Shown here: positions 7,624 through 16,537 of the stretch, piece after piece | Position numbering within the stretch: the stretch's first letter is position 1 | Layout: each line of letters begins with the position of its first letter | Source: [Streptosporangium] indianense | GTDB taxonomy: Bacteria > Actinomycetota > Actinomycetes > Streptomycetales > Streptomycetaceae | DNA length: 53,805 nt | Assembly: GCF_021474405.1 (NCBI RefSeq) | Contig: NZ_JAKEIO010000043.1 | Coordinates: forward strand, 1 to 53,805 | Direction: 5' to 3' | Translations under genes and position numbers: made by a program | The notes under the pieces: model-generated | The model's database searches: none | What the model saw: only the letters and a program-made list of their open reading frames with translations | Told to the model about the DNA's origin: nothing

Positions 7624-8751
7624 ATGTCGGCACCGAATAAGTCGTACGACCCGGTCGAGGTCGAGACGTTGAAACCGGAAGAGATCGAGCGCATGCGGGA
7701 CGAGGCGCTCGCCGCCTTCGCCGCCGCGGACTCCCTCGAAGCGCTCCACGAGGCCAAGGTCGCCCAGACCGGCCCCACCTCCCCGCTGGCCCTCGCCAAC
7801 CGCGAGATCGGCGCCCTGCCCCCGCACGCCAAGGCCGAGGCCGGCAAGCGCGTCGGCCAGGCCCGCGGTGCCGTGAACAAGGCCCTCGCCGCCCGCCAGA
7901 CGGAGCTGGAGGCCGAGCGGGACGCGCGCGTGCTCGTCGAGGAGGCGGTGGACGTCACGCTGCCCTACGACCGCGTGCCGCCCGGCGCCCGGCACCCGCT
8001 CACCACCATGATGGAGCGGGTCGCGGACGTCTTCGTGGCCATGGGCTACGAGATCGCCGAGGGCCCCGAGGCCGAGGCGGAGTGGTTCAACTTCGACGCC
8101 CTGAACTTCCTGCCCGACCACCCGGCCCGGCAGATGCAGGACACCTTCTTCGTGCAGGGCCCCAAGGGCACCGACGAGTCCGGCTCCGGCGTCGTGCTGC
8201 GCACGCACACCTCCCCGGTGCAGGCCCGCGCCCTGCTCGACCGTGAGCTGCCGGTCTACATCGTCTGCCCCGGCCGCGTGTTCCGCACCGACGAGCTCGA
8301 CGCGACGCACACGCCCGTCTTCCACCAGATCGAGCTGCTGGCGGTTGACGAGGGCCTGACGATGGCCGACCTCAAGGGCACCCTGGACCACATGGTCCAG
8401 GCCCTGTTCGGCGCGGACATGAAGACCCGGCTGCGGCCGAACTACTTCCCGTTCACCGAGCCCAGCGCCGAGATGGACATGCTCTGCTACGTCTGCAAGG
8501 GCGAGTCCATCGGCAACCCGGACCGTCCCTGCCGCACCTGCTCCTCCGAGGGCTGGATCGAGCTCGGCGGCTGCGGCATGGTCAACCCGCGGGTGCTCAC
8601 CGCCTGCGGCGTCGACCCCGAGAAGTACAGCGGGTTCGCCTTCGGGTTCGGCATCGAGCGGATGCTGATGTTCCGCCACAACGTCGAAGACATGCGAGAC
8701 ATGGTCGAGGGTGACGTCCGGTTCACCCGGCCGTTCGGGATGGAGATCTGA
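7624..8751 (+). CDS. pheS: Phenylalanyl-tRNA synthetase alpha subunit
   Basis: This is the catalytic subunit of the alpha2-beta2 enzyme that charges tRNA-Phe. The 375-residue protein has an N-terminal coiled coil (about 20-100) that binds tRNA. Class II motifs follow: [19 protein letters not shown] (motif 2 region, with [21 protein letters not shown]) and motif 3 [14 protein letters not shown]. It starts at ATG 7624 after GGGAAGAG. Its stop overlaps the pheT ATG by one base, so the subunits are translationally coupled. Confidence 0.98.
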   Translation: MSAPNKSYDPVEVETLKPEEIERMRDEALAAFAAADSLEALHEAKVAQTGPTSPLALANREIGALPPHAKAEAGKRVGQARGAVNKALAARQTELEAERDARVLVEEAVDVTLPYDRVPPGARHPLTTMMERVADVFVAMGYEIAEGPEAEAEWFNFDALNFLPDHPARQMQDTFFVQGPKGTDESGSGVVLRTHTSPVQARALLDRELPVYIVCPGRVFRTDELDATHTPVFHQIELLAVDEGLTMADLKGTLDHMVQALFGADMKTRLRPNYFPFTEPSAEMDMLCYVCKGESIGNPDRPCRTCSSEGWIELGGCGMVNPRVLTACGVDPEKYSGFAFGFGIERMLMFRHNVEDMRDMVEGDVRFTRPFGMEI

Positions 8752-11264
8752 TGCGGGTCCCGCTTTCTTGGCTGCGGGAGTACGTCGACCTGCCGGAGAC
8801 GGAGACCGGTCGTGACGTGCAGGCCAAGCTCATTTCGGCCGGTCTGGAGGTCGAGACCGTCGAGCAGCTCGGCGCCGACCTCAAGGGTCCGCTGGTCGTC
8901 GGCCAGGTGGCGACGATCGAGGAGCTGACGGAGTTCAAGAAGCCGATCCGCTTCTGCACCGTCGACGTCGGCCAGGCCAACGGCACCGGCGAGCCCCAGG
9001 AGATCATCTGCGGCGCCCGCAACTTCGCCGTCGGCGACAAGGTCGTCGTGGCCCTGCCCGGCGCCGTCCTGCCCGGCGACTTCCAGATCGCCGAGCGCAA
9101 GACCTACGGCCGGATGTCCCGCGGCATGATCTGCTCCAGCGACGAGCTGAACATGGGCGACGACGGCACCAAGGGCATCATCGTCCTGCCGCCGGAGACC
9201 GAGATCGGCAAGGACGCCGTCGAACTGCTGGAACTGGTCGACGAGGTCCTCGACATCGCGGTCACGCCCGACCGCGGCTACTGCCTGTCGCTGCGCGGCG
9301 TGGCCCGCGAGACCGCCATCGCCTACGGTCTGCCGCTGCGCGACCCGGCCCTGATCGACGTGCCCGCGCCGAACGCCTACGGCTACCCGGTGCAGATCTC
9401 CGACCCCACCGGCTGCGACCGGTTCACCGCCCGCACGGTGACCGGTCTGAGTGCCGAGGCCCGCTCCCCGATCTGGCTCCAGCGCCGGCTGCAGAAGGTC
9501 GGCATGCGCCCGATCTCCCTCGCTGTCGACGTCACCAACTACGTGATGATGGAGCTCGGCCAGCCCCTGCACGCCTACGACCGCGGCCTGGTCCAGGGCA
9601 CGATCGGTGTGCGCCGGGCCGAGGCGGGCGAGAAGCTCACCACCCTCGACGGTGTAGAGCGCACGCTGGACGCCGAGGACCTGGTGATCACCGACGACCG
9701 CGGCCCGATCGGGCTCGCCGGTGTCATGGGCGGGGCCAACACGGAGATCGCCGACCACGAGGACGTCGAGAACGCCACGGCGGACGTCGTCATCGAGGCC
9801 GCGCACTTCGACGCGGTCTCCATCGCGCGCACCGCCCGCCGCCACAAGCTGTCCTCCGAGGCGTCCCGGCGCTTCGAGCGCGGTGTGGACCCGCAGGCCG
9901 CCGCTGCCGCCGCGCAGCGCACTGTCGACCTGCTGGTCCTGCTCGCGGGCGGCACCGCCGAGGCCGGCGTCACCGAGGTCGTCGCGCCCTCCGCGCCCCG
10001 CACCCTCACCATCCCGGCCGACCACCCCGACAAGGTCGCGGGCGTCGCCTACGGGCGCGAGACCGTCGTCCGCCGCCTCCAGGAGATCGGCTGCGACGTG
10101 TACGGGCAGGACGAGCTGATCGTCACCGTTCCGTCCTGGCGGCCCGACATCACCGACCCGAACGACCTCGCCGAAGAGGTCATCCGGCTGGAGGGCTACG
10201 AGAACCTGCCCTCCACGCTGCCCAAGCCGCCGGCCGGCCTCGGTCTGACGGACCGGCAGCGGCTGCACCGGCGCGTCGGCCGGGCCCTGGCCGGTGCCGG
10301 ATACGTCGAGGCGCTGAACTACCCGTTCATCTGCGAGCAGGTCTTCGACCAGCTCGGTCTGGAGAAGGACGACCCGGCCCGCCGCGTCGTCAAGCTCAGC
10401 AACCCGCTCAGCGACGAGGAGCCCGCGCTGCGCACCTCGCTGCTGCCGGGCCTGCTCACCGCCCTGCGGCGCAACGACGGCCGGGGCTCGCACGACCTCG
10501 CGCTGTTCGAGACCGGTCTGGTCTTCCACCCGCGCGAGGAGCAGCGGATCGCCGCCGTCCTCCCCGTCGACCGCCGTCCGACCGACGAGGAGCTCGCCGA
10601 GCTGAACGCGGCGCTGCCCGAGCAGCCGCGGCACGCCGCCGTCGTGCTCGCCGGTGCCCGCGAGCAGGCCGGCTGGTGGGGCAAGGGCCGTCCGGCCGAC
10701 TGGGCCGACGCGATCGAGGCCGCCCGGTCCGTCGCACGTGAGGCCGGTGCCGAACTCGTCATCCGCAAGGGCCAGTACGGCCCGTGGCACCCCGGGCGGT
10801 GCGCCGAGCTGGCGGTCACCGTGGACGGTGCCGAGCGGGTCGTCGGGCACGCGGGCGAGCTGCACCCGCGGGTCGTGAAGGCCCTCGGGCTGCCCGCGCG
10901 CACCTGCGCGATGGAGATCGACCTGGACGCGGTGGAGACCGCCGGTGACGCCACGGTCACGGCGCCCCGGATCTCCGCGTTCCCCGTCGCCACGCAGGAT
11001 GTCGCCCTGGTCGTCGACGCGTTCGTGCCGGCCGCGGACGTCGAGGCGGCGTTGCGGGACGGTGCCGGAGAGCTGCTGGAGTCCATCCGGCTGTTCGACG
11101 TGTACGAGAACGCCGAGCAGCTGGGCGAGGGCCGGAAGTCGCTGGCGTACGCCTTGCGGTTCCGGGCGTCGGACCGGACTCTGACCGTGGACGAGGCTTC
11201 CGCGGCCCGGGACGCGGCGGTGGCCCTCGCGGGCGAGCGCGTGGGCGCTGAGCTGCGGAGTTAG
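8751..11264 (+). CDS. pheT: Phenylalanyl-tRNA synthetase beta subunit
   Basis: The 837-residue beta subunit supports tRNA binding and editing. Domains in order are: N-terminal and tRNA-binding OB fold (about 40-155), B3/B4 editing domain (about 210-370, with [10 protein letters not shown]), B5 (about 400-480), catalytic-like module (about 490-700) and the C-terminal anticodon-binding FDX-ACB domain (about 743-836, [18 protein letters not shown] to end). Length is normal for an actinobacterial PheT. The ATG shares one base with the pheS stop. The long open frames on the opposite strand are GC-rich shadows. Confidence 0.98.
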   Translation: MRVPLSWLREYVDLPETETGRDVQAKLISAGLEVETVEQLGADLKGPLVVGQVATIEELTEFKKPIRFCTVDVGQANGTGEPQEIICGARNFAVGDKVVVALPGAVLPGDFQIAERKTYGRMSRGMICSSDELNMGDDGTKGIIVLPPETEIGKDAVELLELVDEVLDIAVTPDRGYCLSLRGVARETAIAYGLPLRDPALIDVPAPNAYGYPVQISDPTGCDRFTARTVTGLSAEARSPIWLQRRLQKVGMRPISLAVDVTNYVMMELGQPLHAYDRGLVQGTIGVRRAEAGEKLTTLDGVERTLDAEDLVITDDRGPIGLAGVMGGANTEIADHEDVENATADVVIEAAHFDAVSIARTARRHKLSSEASRRFERGVDPQAAAAAAQRTVDLLVLLAGGTAEAGVTEVVAPSAPRTLTIPADHPDKVAGVAYGRETVVRRLQEIGCDVYGQDELIVTVPSWRPDITDPNDLAEEVIRLEGYENLPSTLPKPPAGLGLTDRQRLHRRVGRALAGAGYVEALNYPFICEQVFDQLGLEKDDPARRVVKLSNPLSDEEPALRTSLLPGLLTALRRNDGRGSHDLALFETGLVFHPREEQRIAAVLPVDRRPTDEELAELNAALPEQPRHAAVVLAGAREQAGWWGKGRPADWADAIEAARSVAREAGAELVIRKGQYGPWHPGRCAELAVTVDGAERVVGHAGELHPRVVKALGLPARTCAMEIDLDAVETAGDATVTAPRISAFPVATQDVALVVDAFVPAADVEAALRDGAGELLESIRLFDVYENAEQLGEGRKSLAYALRFRASDRTLTVDEASAARDAAVALAGERVGAELRS

Positions 11265-11480
11265 TGCCGTGGGGGCCTGCGCTTCGTCGTCGGCCGCGGC
11301 TTCGCCGTGGCTTGGCGCGCAGTTCCCCGTGCCCCCAGGAAACGGGGCGGGTCACCTCACTCGTTTGAGTGGTCAAGGCGGGTGATCTCCCCCTTTCCCG
11401 GCGTGCTGTCGACAGAATCGGACCGGCCTTCTCGGGCCGGTCCGGTTCTGTGTGTCAGGGCCTATTGGGGGGCCATCGGC
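11265..11480. other. Intergenic region with one copy of a dispersed GC-rich element
   Basis: No gene is visible. The stretch at about 11314-11340 (GCGCGCAGTTCCCCGTGCCCC) belongs to a short element seen repeatedly in this window at 3' ends of genes, with core GCGCAGTTCCCCGCGCCCC. It probably lies in the pheT 3' untranslated region. AGGCCTTCTCGGGCC-type inverted sequence near 11425-11445 may add a hairpin. Confidence 0.4.
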
Positions 11481-12497
11481 ATGATCCGCGTCAGGGGTCG
11501 GGTACGCAGCCTCGGTCTTCCCACCGCGTGGGGCGCGGTGGCCGTCACGTACAAGGTGGTCTGTCCGCTCGCCCAGGAGACCGGTCTCCTGGCGCGGCTC
11601 TTCACCTGTGCCGTGTTCTTCGCCGTCGGGACCGCGCTGATCCTTCATGTGCGGCACTCGCTGATGCGGGAACTGCGGCAGGTGCGCCGGATCGCCGGGG
11701 CCGCGCAGCGCGCACTGCTGCGGCCGCTGCCCTCGTGGATCGACGGGCTGGACGTGGCCGCCGCGCAGCTGCCGGCGGAGCGGGGTGCGGCGGTCGGGGG
11801 CGACCTGTACGAGGTCGTCGCCACCGAGCACGGCGTCCGGGCCGTGATGGGCGACGTACGCGGGCACGGCATCGGCGCGCTCGGGACCGTCGCCGCCGTC
11901 CTCGGCTGTTTCCGCGAGGCGGCGCACGACGAGCAGGACCTCGGCGGTGTGCTGCGCCGGCTGGAACGTGCCCTGGACAGGCATCTGCGCCAGGAGCATC
12001 CCGTGAGCGCCTCCGAGGAGTTCGTGACCCTGCTCCTCGTGGAGATCCGTCCCGACGGCGAGATGCTCGCGCTGAACTGCGGCCATCCCTGGCCCTACCG
12101 GCTCAGCGGCACGCGGGCGGAACAACTCGCCGCCGACGACCCGCATCCGCCTCTGGGCCTCTTCCCGCTGCCGCCGGTTCTGCCGACGGTGGGACTCGGC
12201 CGTCTCGAGTCCGATGACGCGCTGTTCCTCTTCACGGACGGTGCGCAGGACGCCCGGGACTCCCATGGCGCGTTCTTCCCGCTGGCGACGGCGCTGACGG
12301 GGGCGGCGGCGGACGGGCCGCTCTCCTCGCAGGGCGTCGTCGGCAGGATCTCGGCCGCTCTGCGGCACCACACCCGGGGCACACCGCCGGACGACATCGC
12401 GCTGCTCGTCCTGAGGAACGGGCGGTCTGCCCACCTGGGGGCGCGGGGAACTGCGGGAACGACCACGACGCACCCGCAGACCACGACGGCACCTTAG
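11481..12497 (+). CDS. Membrane-anchored SpoIIE-type PP2C serine/threonine phosphatase
   Basis: This 338-residue protein has two N-terminal hydrophobic segments (about 14-33 and 38-56), then a cytosolic SpoIIE/RsbU-type phosphatase domain (about 95-315). Metal-binding motifs are visible: GGDLYEVV, GDVRGHGIGALG, DGAQDAR and the final DDIALLVL. Such enzymes usually dephosphorylate anti-anti-sigma proteins, although no anti-sigma or STAS gene is nearby. I chose ATG 11481 (MIRVRGRVRS) after TTGGGGGG, because the longer frame has no support. The last 25 or so residues (GARGTAGTTTTHPQTTTAP) are encoded by a copy of the dispersed GC-rich repeat, so the original stop was probably earlier. Confidence 0.85.
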   Translation: MIRVRGRVRSLGLPTAWGAVAVTYKVVCPLAQETGLLARLFTCAVFFAVGTALILHVRHSLMRELRQVRRIAGAAQRALLRPLPSWIDGLDVAAAQLPAERGAAVGGDLYEVVATEHGVRAVMGDVRGHGIGALGTVAAVLGCFREAAHDEQDLGGVLRRLERALDRHLRQEHPVSASEEFVTLLLVEIRPDGEMLALNCGHPWPYRLSGTRAEQLAADDPHPPLGLFPLPPVLPTVGLGRLESDDALFLFTDGAQDARDSHGAFFPLATALTGAAADGPLSSQGVVGRISAALRHHTRGTPPDDIALLVLRNGRSAHLGARGTAGTTTTHPQTTTAP

Positions 12498-12764
12498 ACA
12501 CCGCGGCGCACGACCCACGGCCGGCGGAGCCGTCCGCCCCGCCACGGAGTGTCGGGCAGGCGGCCGGGCGGACGGCGGAAGCGGGCCGCCGCACTGTACG
12601 AGGGGGAGCCGGCGGCCCGGCCGGCCTCTTTCGAGGCAATTCAGTCAACCGGTCCGCGACTGTGAGCGACAGTGCGCACACCGTGCGGATTCGAGCACTC
12701 CGTTCACACCCCGTGTGAAGGAGGAACCACTAATCTGTCCGCACCGAGCCACCGGGGGGCCCAC
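12498..12764 (+). promoter_or_regulatory. Regulator upstream region with 17-bp palindrome
   Basis: The perfect inverted repeat TTCACACCCCGTGTGAA (7-3-7, positions 12703-12719) lies just upstream of TAATCT (12731-12736), a likely -10 element for the regulator gene at 12765. A second, weaker copy (GCGCACACCGTGCG) lies at about 12675-12688. The site looks like an operator, possibly for autoregulation. A related site occurs at 15120-15136. Confidence 0.65.
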
Positions 12765-14105
12765 ATGCAGCCCAACACTCTGCTCGACGCGATCCTGGAC
12801 GAAGCCGGGATCTCGCACGCGGGGCTGGCCGCACACGTCAACCAGGCAGGGCGGGCCCGTGGCCTGGCCCTGCGATACGAACACACCGCCGTCGCCCGGT
12901 GGTTGAAGGGGCAGCGCCCTCGCGGCCAGGTGCCCGACCTGATCTGCGAGGTGCTCGCCGCCCGGCTGCAACGACCCGTCACCCTCGACGACATCGGCCT
13001 CGGCGTACCCGGCGAGCCGTCCGCACCGCACACCGGCTCCCTGTCCGGGTTCGTCGAACGGGCCACCGCCCTGTGGCGCTCCGACCAGCAACAGCGTCCG
13101 CACATCCTGGGCGCGCCCGCGCTCACCGGCACCCCCGCCGTGATGCCGGTGTGGGAATGGGAGAACCCGCCCGAGGACGTGGACGTCTCACGCGGCGGCA
13201 GACACCGCGTCACCACGGGCGACTTGGAGATGCTGCGGGCCGCCCGCGCGCACTACGAGCAGATGTATCGCAAGGCCGGGGGTATCGCGACCCGGGCCCG
13301 GATCGTCGGCTTCCTCAACGCCGAGGCCGCCCCGCTGCTGCGCGGCAGCTACACCGACCAGACGGGCCGTCAACTGCACCGGGCTACAGGCGGGTTGGTG
13401 GCGGTCGCCGGCATCTGCGCCTACGACTCCGACGCCCACGGGCTCGCCCAGCGCTACTTCCACCAGGCGCTGCGGCTGGCCAAGGCCAGCGGCGACCGGG
13501 GGCTCGGGGCGTACGTGATCGCCCTGCTCGTCAACCAGTCGCTGTTCATGCGGGAGTACCGGCAGTCGGTGGCCTTCGCGGAGGCCGCGCTGCGGGCCGC
13601 GGGCAAGCACATCACCCCGGCGCTCGCCTCCGACCTGTACGCGATGCAGGCCAAGGCGTACGCGCATCTCGGCGACGGCGGCAGCGCCCTGTCCTGCATC
13701 CGGCGGGCCGAGCAGGCCGCCGAGCGCATCCGGCGCGGCTACGAGCCCGACGAGACCGGGTATGTCCAGCCCGGGCTGGTGAACGTGCAGGTGGCGGAGG
13801 CGCTGTTGAGCCTCGGGGAGATCGCGGCCGCCGGCGAGCACGCCGCGGCCGCCGTGGACAACCCGGCGCACGACCGCGGCCGGGTGCACCGGCTGGCGAT
13901 GCTCAGCACCATCGAACTGCGGCAGGGCAACGCCGACAAGGCGGTGGCCATCGCGGTGCAGATGGCCGAGCAGGCCCGGGGCATGGAGTCCCAGCGGCTG
14001 CGCGACCGGCTGCGCGCGGTGCGGGAGCACCTGGTGCGCAGCGGCTGCGCGGGCACGGCCGAGGCGGCCGAACTCATCGACGGGGCCTTGCGCGTACCGT
14101 TGTAG
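12765..14105 (+). CDS. NsdA-like regulator with HTH-type N-terminus and TPR-like repeats
   Basis: The 446-residue protein starts at ATG 12765 (MQPNTLLDAILDEAGISHAG). Residues about 5-80 resemble the degenerate helix-turn-helix of the large Streptomyces NsdA/NsdB-type family (LAAHVNQ to YEHTAVARWLKGQRPRG). The rest is helical. Residues about 200-430 look like TPR repeats (AQRYFHQALRLAKASGD, YRQSVAFAEAALRAAG, AEHAAAAVDNPAHDRGR), a protein or peptide interaction surface. Members of this family influence antibiotic production and sporulation in Streptomyces, but this paralogue's role is unknown. A palindromic operator lies in its promoter region. The adjacent Nudix gene may be cotranscribed. Confidence 0.75.
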   Translation: MQPNTLLDAILDEAGISHAGLAAHVNQAGRARGLALRYEHTAVARWLKGQRPRGQVPDLICEVLAARLQRPVTLDDIGLGVPGEPSAPHTGSLSGFVERATALWRSDQQQRPHILGAPALTGTPAVMPVWEWENPPEDVDVSRGGRHRVTTGDLEMLRAARAHYEQMYRKAGGIATRARIVGFLNAEAAPLLRGSYTDQTGRQLHRATGGLVAVAGICAYDSDAHGLAQRYFHQALRLAKASGDRGLGAYVIALLVNQSLFMREYRQSVAFAEAALRAAGKHITPALASDLYAMQAKAYAHLGDGGSALSCIRRAEQAAERIRRGYEPDETGYVQPGLVNVQVAEALLSLGEIAAAGEHAAAAVDNPAHDRGRVHRLAMLSTIELRQGNADKAVAIAVQMAEQARGMESQRLRDRLRAVREHLVRSGCAGTAEAAELIDGALRVPL

Positions 14106-14211
14106 ATCCGGGCAGTGGTGCCCGTGTCGCTCCGAGGCGCTTGCCGTGCGCCTGCTGCCAGTCCGTCCCTGCTGCGATATTGCCCCTTACTCGACGGAAG
14201 GTGGCAGAACC

Positions 14212-14757
14212 GTGCAGTGGACGAAACACAACGAACAAACTGTGTACTCAAACCGCTGGTTCAGCGTCAATCTCGCGGATGTCGAACTGCCCGACGGCAG
14301 GCATCTGGACCACTTCCTCATACGGCTGCGGCCCGTTGCGGTGGCCACGGTCGTCAACGAGGCCAACGAGGTGCTGCTGCTCTGGCGGCACCGCTTCATC
14401 ACCGACAGCTGGGGGTGGGAACTCGCGGCCGGGGTGGTCGAGGACGGCGAGGACATCGCCCGCGCGGCCGCCAGGGAACTGGAGGAGGAGACCGGCTGGC
14501 GGCCGGGACCCCTGCGCCACCTCATGAGCGTGGAGCCGTCCAACGGGCTCACCGACGCCCGGCACCACGTGTACTGGGCCGACGAGGGCGAGTACGTCGG
14601 GCACCCCGTGGACGACTTCGAGTCGGACCGCCGGGAATGGGTGCCCCTCAAGCTCGTCCCCGACATGGTCGCCCGCGGCGAGGTCCCGGCCGCCAACATG
14701 GCGGCCGCGTTACTCCTGCTGCACCATCTCAGGCTCGGTCAGGACGTGTTGCCCTAG
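14212..14757 (+). CDS. Nudix hydrolase with a TTA codon
   Basis: This 181-residue enzyme has a complete Nudix box (about 74-96: G-V-V-E-D-G-E, then REL-EEETGW), which binds metal and cleaves nucleoside-diphosphate-linked compounds. Overall it resembles ADP-ribose pyrophosphatase-like members (YSNRWFSVNLADVELPDGR, LLLWRHRFITDSWGWE). The GTG at 14212 follows GGAAGGTGG. The longer frame back to 14146 is less likely. Codon 167 (14710-14712, in GCG TTA CTC) is TTA, so full translation should need the bldA tRNA. It ends 4 bases before the stop of the convergent coiled-coil gene. Confidence 0.9.
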   Translation: MQWTKHNEQTVYSNRWFSVNLADVELPDGRHLDHFLIRLRPVAVATVVNEANEVLLLWRHRFITDSWGWELAAGVVEDGEDIARAAARELEEETGWRPGPLRHLMSVEPSNGLTDARHHVYWADEGEYVGHPVDDFESDRREWVPLKLVPDMVARGEVPAANMAAALLLLHHLRLGQDVLP

Positions 14758-15011
14758 CGCCCCAGTGCCTGCCAGATCGTCACGACGAGGGCACCCACGG
14801 CGGTGAGGGCGGCGACCGCGGGCAGCGGCCAGCGCGCGTGTTCCAGCGAGTTGATCCGGGTGTTGAGCTCGTCGAGTTCCTTGGCGGTCTCCTCGGTGCG
14901 GTGGCTGAGCAGAGCCAGTCCGCCCTCGACGCGGGCGTACGCCACATCGAGGCGGCGTCGTAACTCTGCGAGTTCTCCATGGACGACGGGATGCTCGGGA
15001 TCGGCGGTCAC
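14754..15011 (-). CDS. Small coiled-coil protein with C-terminal membrane anchor
   Basis: This 85-residue protein has a long amphipathic helix likely to form a coiled coil (about 10-58: LAELRRRLDVAYARVEGGLALLSH, then EETAKELDELNTRINSLE). A C-terminal hydrophobic helix follows (PLPAVAALTAVGALVVTIWQAL). It would be tail-anchored or holin-like in topology. No named family is recognised. The GTG start at 15011 has an excellent AAAGGAG eight bases upstream, which favours it over the longer 169-residue frame. A palindrome-like site at 15120-15136 lies about 110 bases upstream. Confidence 0.6.
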   Translation of the reverse strand: MTADPEHPVVHGELAELRRRLDVAYARVEGGLALLSHRTEETAKELDELNTRINSLEHARWPLPAVAALTAVGALVVTIWQALGR

Positions 15012-15119
15012 GAGTCCGCTCCTTTCCGTAGTCGTTTCACATCCCTTGCATGCGCATGTGGAGTCAACTCGCCTGGTGGGCGCCTGGGGAGAGTGTGCGT
15101 AGGGCATATGCGAACCCGC

Positions 15120-15136
15120 CGCGCACACGGTGTGTG
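15120..15136 (-). promoter_or_regulatory. Second copy of the TTCACAC-N3-GTGTG operator-like motif
   Basis: Read on the minus strand this is TTCACACACCGTGTGCG. It matches the 17-bp palindrome at 12703-12719 at 14 of 17 positions. It lies in the divergent space between the coiled-coil gene (minus) and the small membrane protein gene (plus). Both sites may be bound by the same regulator, plausibly the NsdA-like protein, though this is inference. Confidence 0.45.
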
Positions 15137-15231
15137 AATGCCGCGGGCCCGGCACCCGTCCCGGTGCCGGGCCCGCCACTTGGCCGAAATCTGACCGTCC
15201 GTGACCGGCCGCGACGGGTACCCGGAACGTC

Positions 15232-15459
15232 ATGACGAAGGGGCAGAAGAACGCGGCCTGCACGCTGGCGCTCTACGCACTGGTGGTCGTGATGCTCCGC
15301 TTCTCCTCCGTGGAGGAGTGGGACACGGCGCTGCTGATCGCGCTCGTGGTCACACCGCTCGCCCTCTGGATGGGCTGGCTGCGCCGGCGCATGAACGAGC
15401 AGGCGGCGGAATGGGGACGCCGCCGGTTCCGGCCGTGGCCGGAGGAGCGGCGGCGTTGA
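15232..15459 (+). CDS. Small membrane protein
   Basis: This 75-residue protein has two hydrophobic helices (about 8-23 ACTLALYALVVVMLRF and 31-49 TALLIALVVTPLALWMGWL). A basic, Trp-rich cytosolic tail follows (RRRMNEQAAEWGRRRFRPW). No family is recognised. It starts at ATG 15232 with no clear ribosome site. The hydrophobic pattern and codon bias support coding. It is convergent with the acyl-CoA dehydrogenase gene. Confidence 0.6.
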   Translation: MTKGQKNAACTLALYALVVVMLRFSSVEEWDTALLIALVVTPLALWMGWLRRRMNEQAAEWGRRRFRPWPEERRR

Positions 15460-15481
15460 GATGGCCGTGTCAGCCGGTCGG

Positions 15482-16357
15482 TCAGGCGTATGTGTAGAAG
15501 CCCGAGCCCGTCTTGCGGCCCAGCCGGCCCGCGTCGACCATGCGCTGCAGGAGCGGGGGAGCGGCGTACAGGGGCTCCTTGTACTCCTCGTACATGGACT
15601 GCGCGACCGAGGCGACCGTGTCCAGGCCGATCAGGTCGGACAGCTTCAGGGGGCCCATCGGGTGGGCGCAGCCCATCTCCATGCCGTTGTCGATGTCCTC
15701 GCGGCTGGCGATGCCCGTCTCGAACATCCGGATCGCGGAGAGCAGATACGGGATCAGCAGCGCGTTGACCACGAAGCCGGAGCGGTCCTGGGCGCGGATC
15801 GCGTGCTTGCCGAGCAGCTTCTCGGTGAAGAGCTGGGCGCGGCTGATCGTGCCCTCGGAGGTGGTCAGCGCCGGGATCAGCTCGACGAGCTTCTGCACCG
15901 GGGCCGGGTTGAAGAAGTGGATGCCGATGACCTGGTCGGGCCGCGACGTCGCCACCGCCAGCTTCACCAGTGGGATGGAGGAGGTGTTGGAGGCCAGGAT
16001 GGCGTCCGGCCGGGTCACGACCTGGTCGAGCACCTGGAAGATCTCGGTCTTGACCTGCTCGTTCTCGACCACGGCCTCGATCACCAGGTCACGGTCGGCG
16101 AACTCGCCGAGGTCCGTGGTGAAGCTCAGGCGGGCCAGCGTGGCCTCCTGCTCCTCCTCGGTGATCTTGCCGCGCTCCGCTGCCTTGGCCAGGGAGGTGA
16201 ACAGCCGGGTGCGGCCGATCTCCAGGGCCTCGCCGGTGGTCTCGGCAACCATGACGTCCAGGCCGGCCCGGGCGCACACCTCGGCGATTCCCGCGCCCAT
16301 CTGACCGCAGCCCACGACACCGACGCGTGCAATGTCTCCCGCTGGGATGTCCGTCAC
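15482..16357 (-). CDS. 3-hydroxybutyryl-CoA dehydrogenase
   Basis: This 291-residue cytosolic NAD(P)-dependent enzyme would oxidise or reduce (S)-3-hydroxyacyl-CoA, in butyrate or fatty-acid metabolism. The N-terminal Rossmann motif VGVVGCGQMGAGIAEVCARAG is intact. So are the SNTSSI motif, the catalytic His in GIHFFNPAPVQKLVELI and the C-terminal helical dimer domain (PMGPLKLSDLIGLDTV). Length is typical of the FadB2/Hbd class. The GTG start (16357) lies in a divergent region shared with the secreted hydrolase. No other beta-oxidation genes are adjacent. Confidence 0.93.
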   Translation of the reverse strand: MTDIPAGDIARVGVVGCGQMGAGIAEVCARAGLDVMVAETTGEALEIGRTRLFTSLAKAAERGKITEEEQEATLARLSFTTDLGEFADRDLVIEAVVENEQVKTEIFQVLDQVVTRPDAILASNTSSIPLVKLAVATSRPDQVIGIHFFNPAPVQKLVELIPALTTSEGTISRAQLFTEKLLGKHAIRAQDRSGFVVNALLIPYLLSAIRMFETGIASREDIDNGMEMGCAHPMGPLKLSDLIGLDTVASVAQSMYEEYKEPLYAAPPLLQRMVDAGRLGRKTGSGFYTYA

Positions 16358-16537
16358 ATCGTCCCTTTCGCTGCTGATCTACGTCCGGGCAGACCGGCCG
16401 GGTCTCGGCGCCTGCTCCGTTCGTGCACGTTACTCCGAAGTATCGATGATCGATCGCGGGGGGCGGGTCCGCTTCGGGCATGCTGGCCCCGGAGTGTTCC
16501 GCGACCGGGCGGATCCGCGGCTTTTTGGGGCATCCGG

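Noticed and set aside
8487..10865. 792-codon open frame on the minus strand opposite pheT
   Set aside because: It mirrors pheT codon bias (Gly/Asp/Val-rich, no family motifs) and overlaps an undoubted gene.
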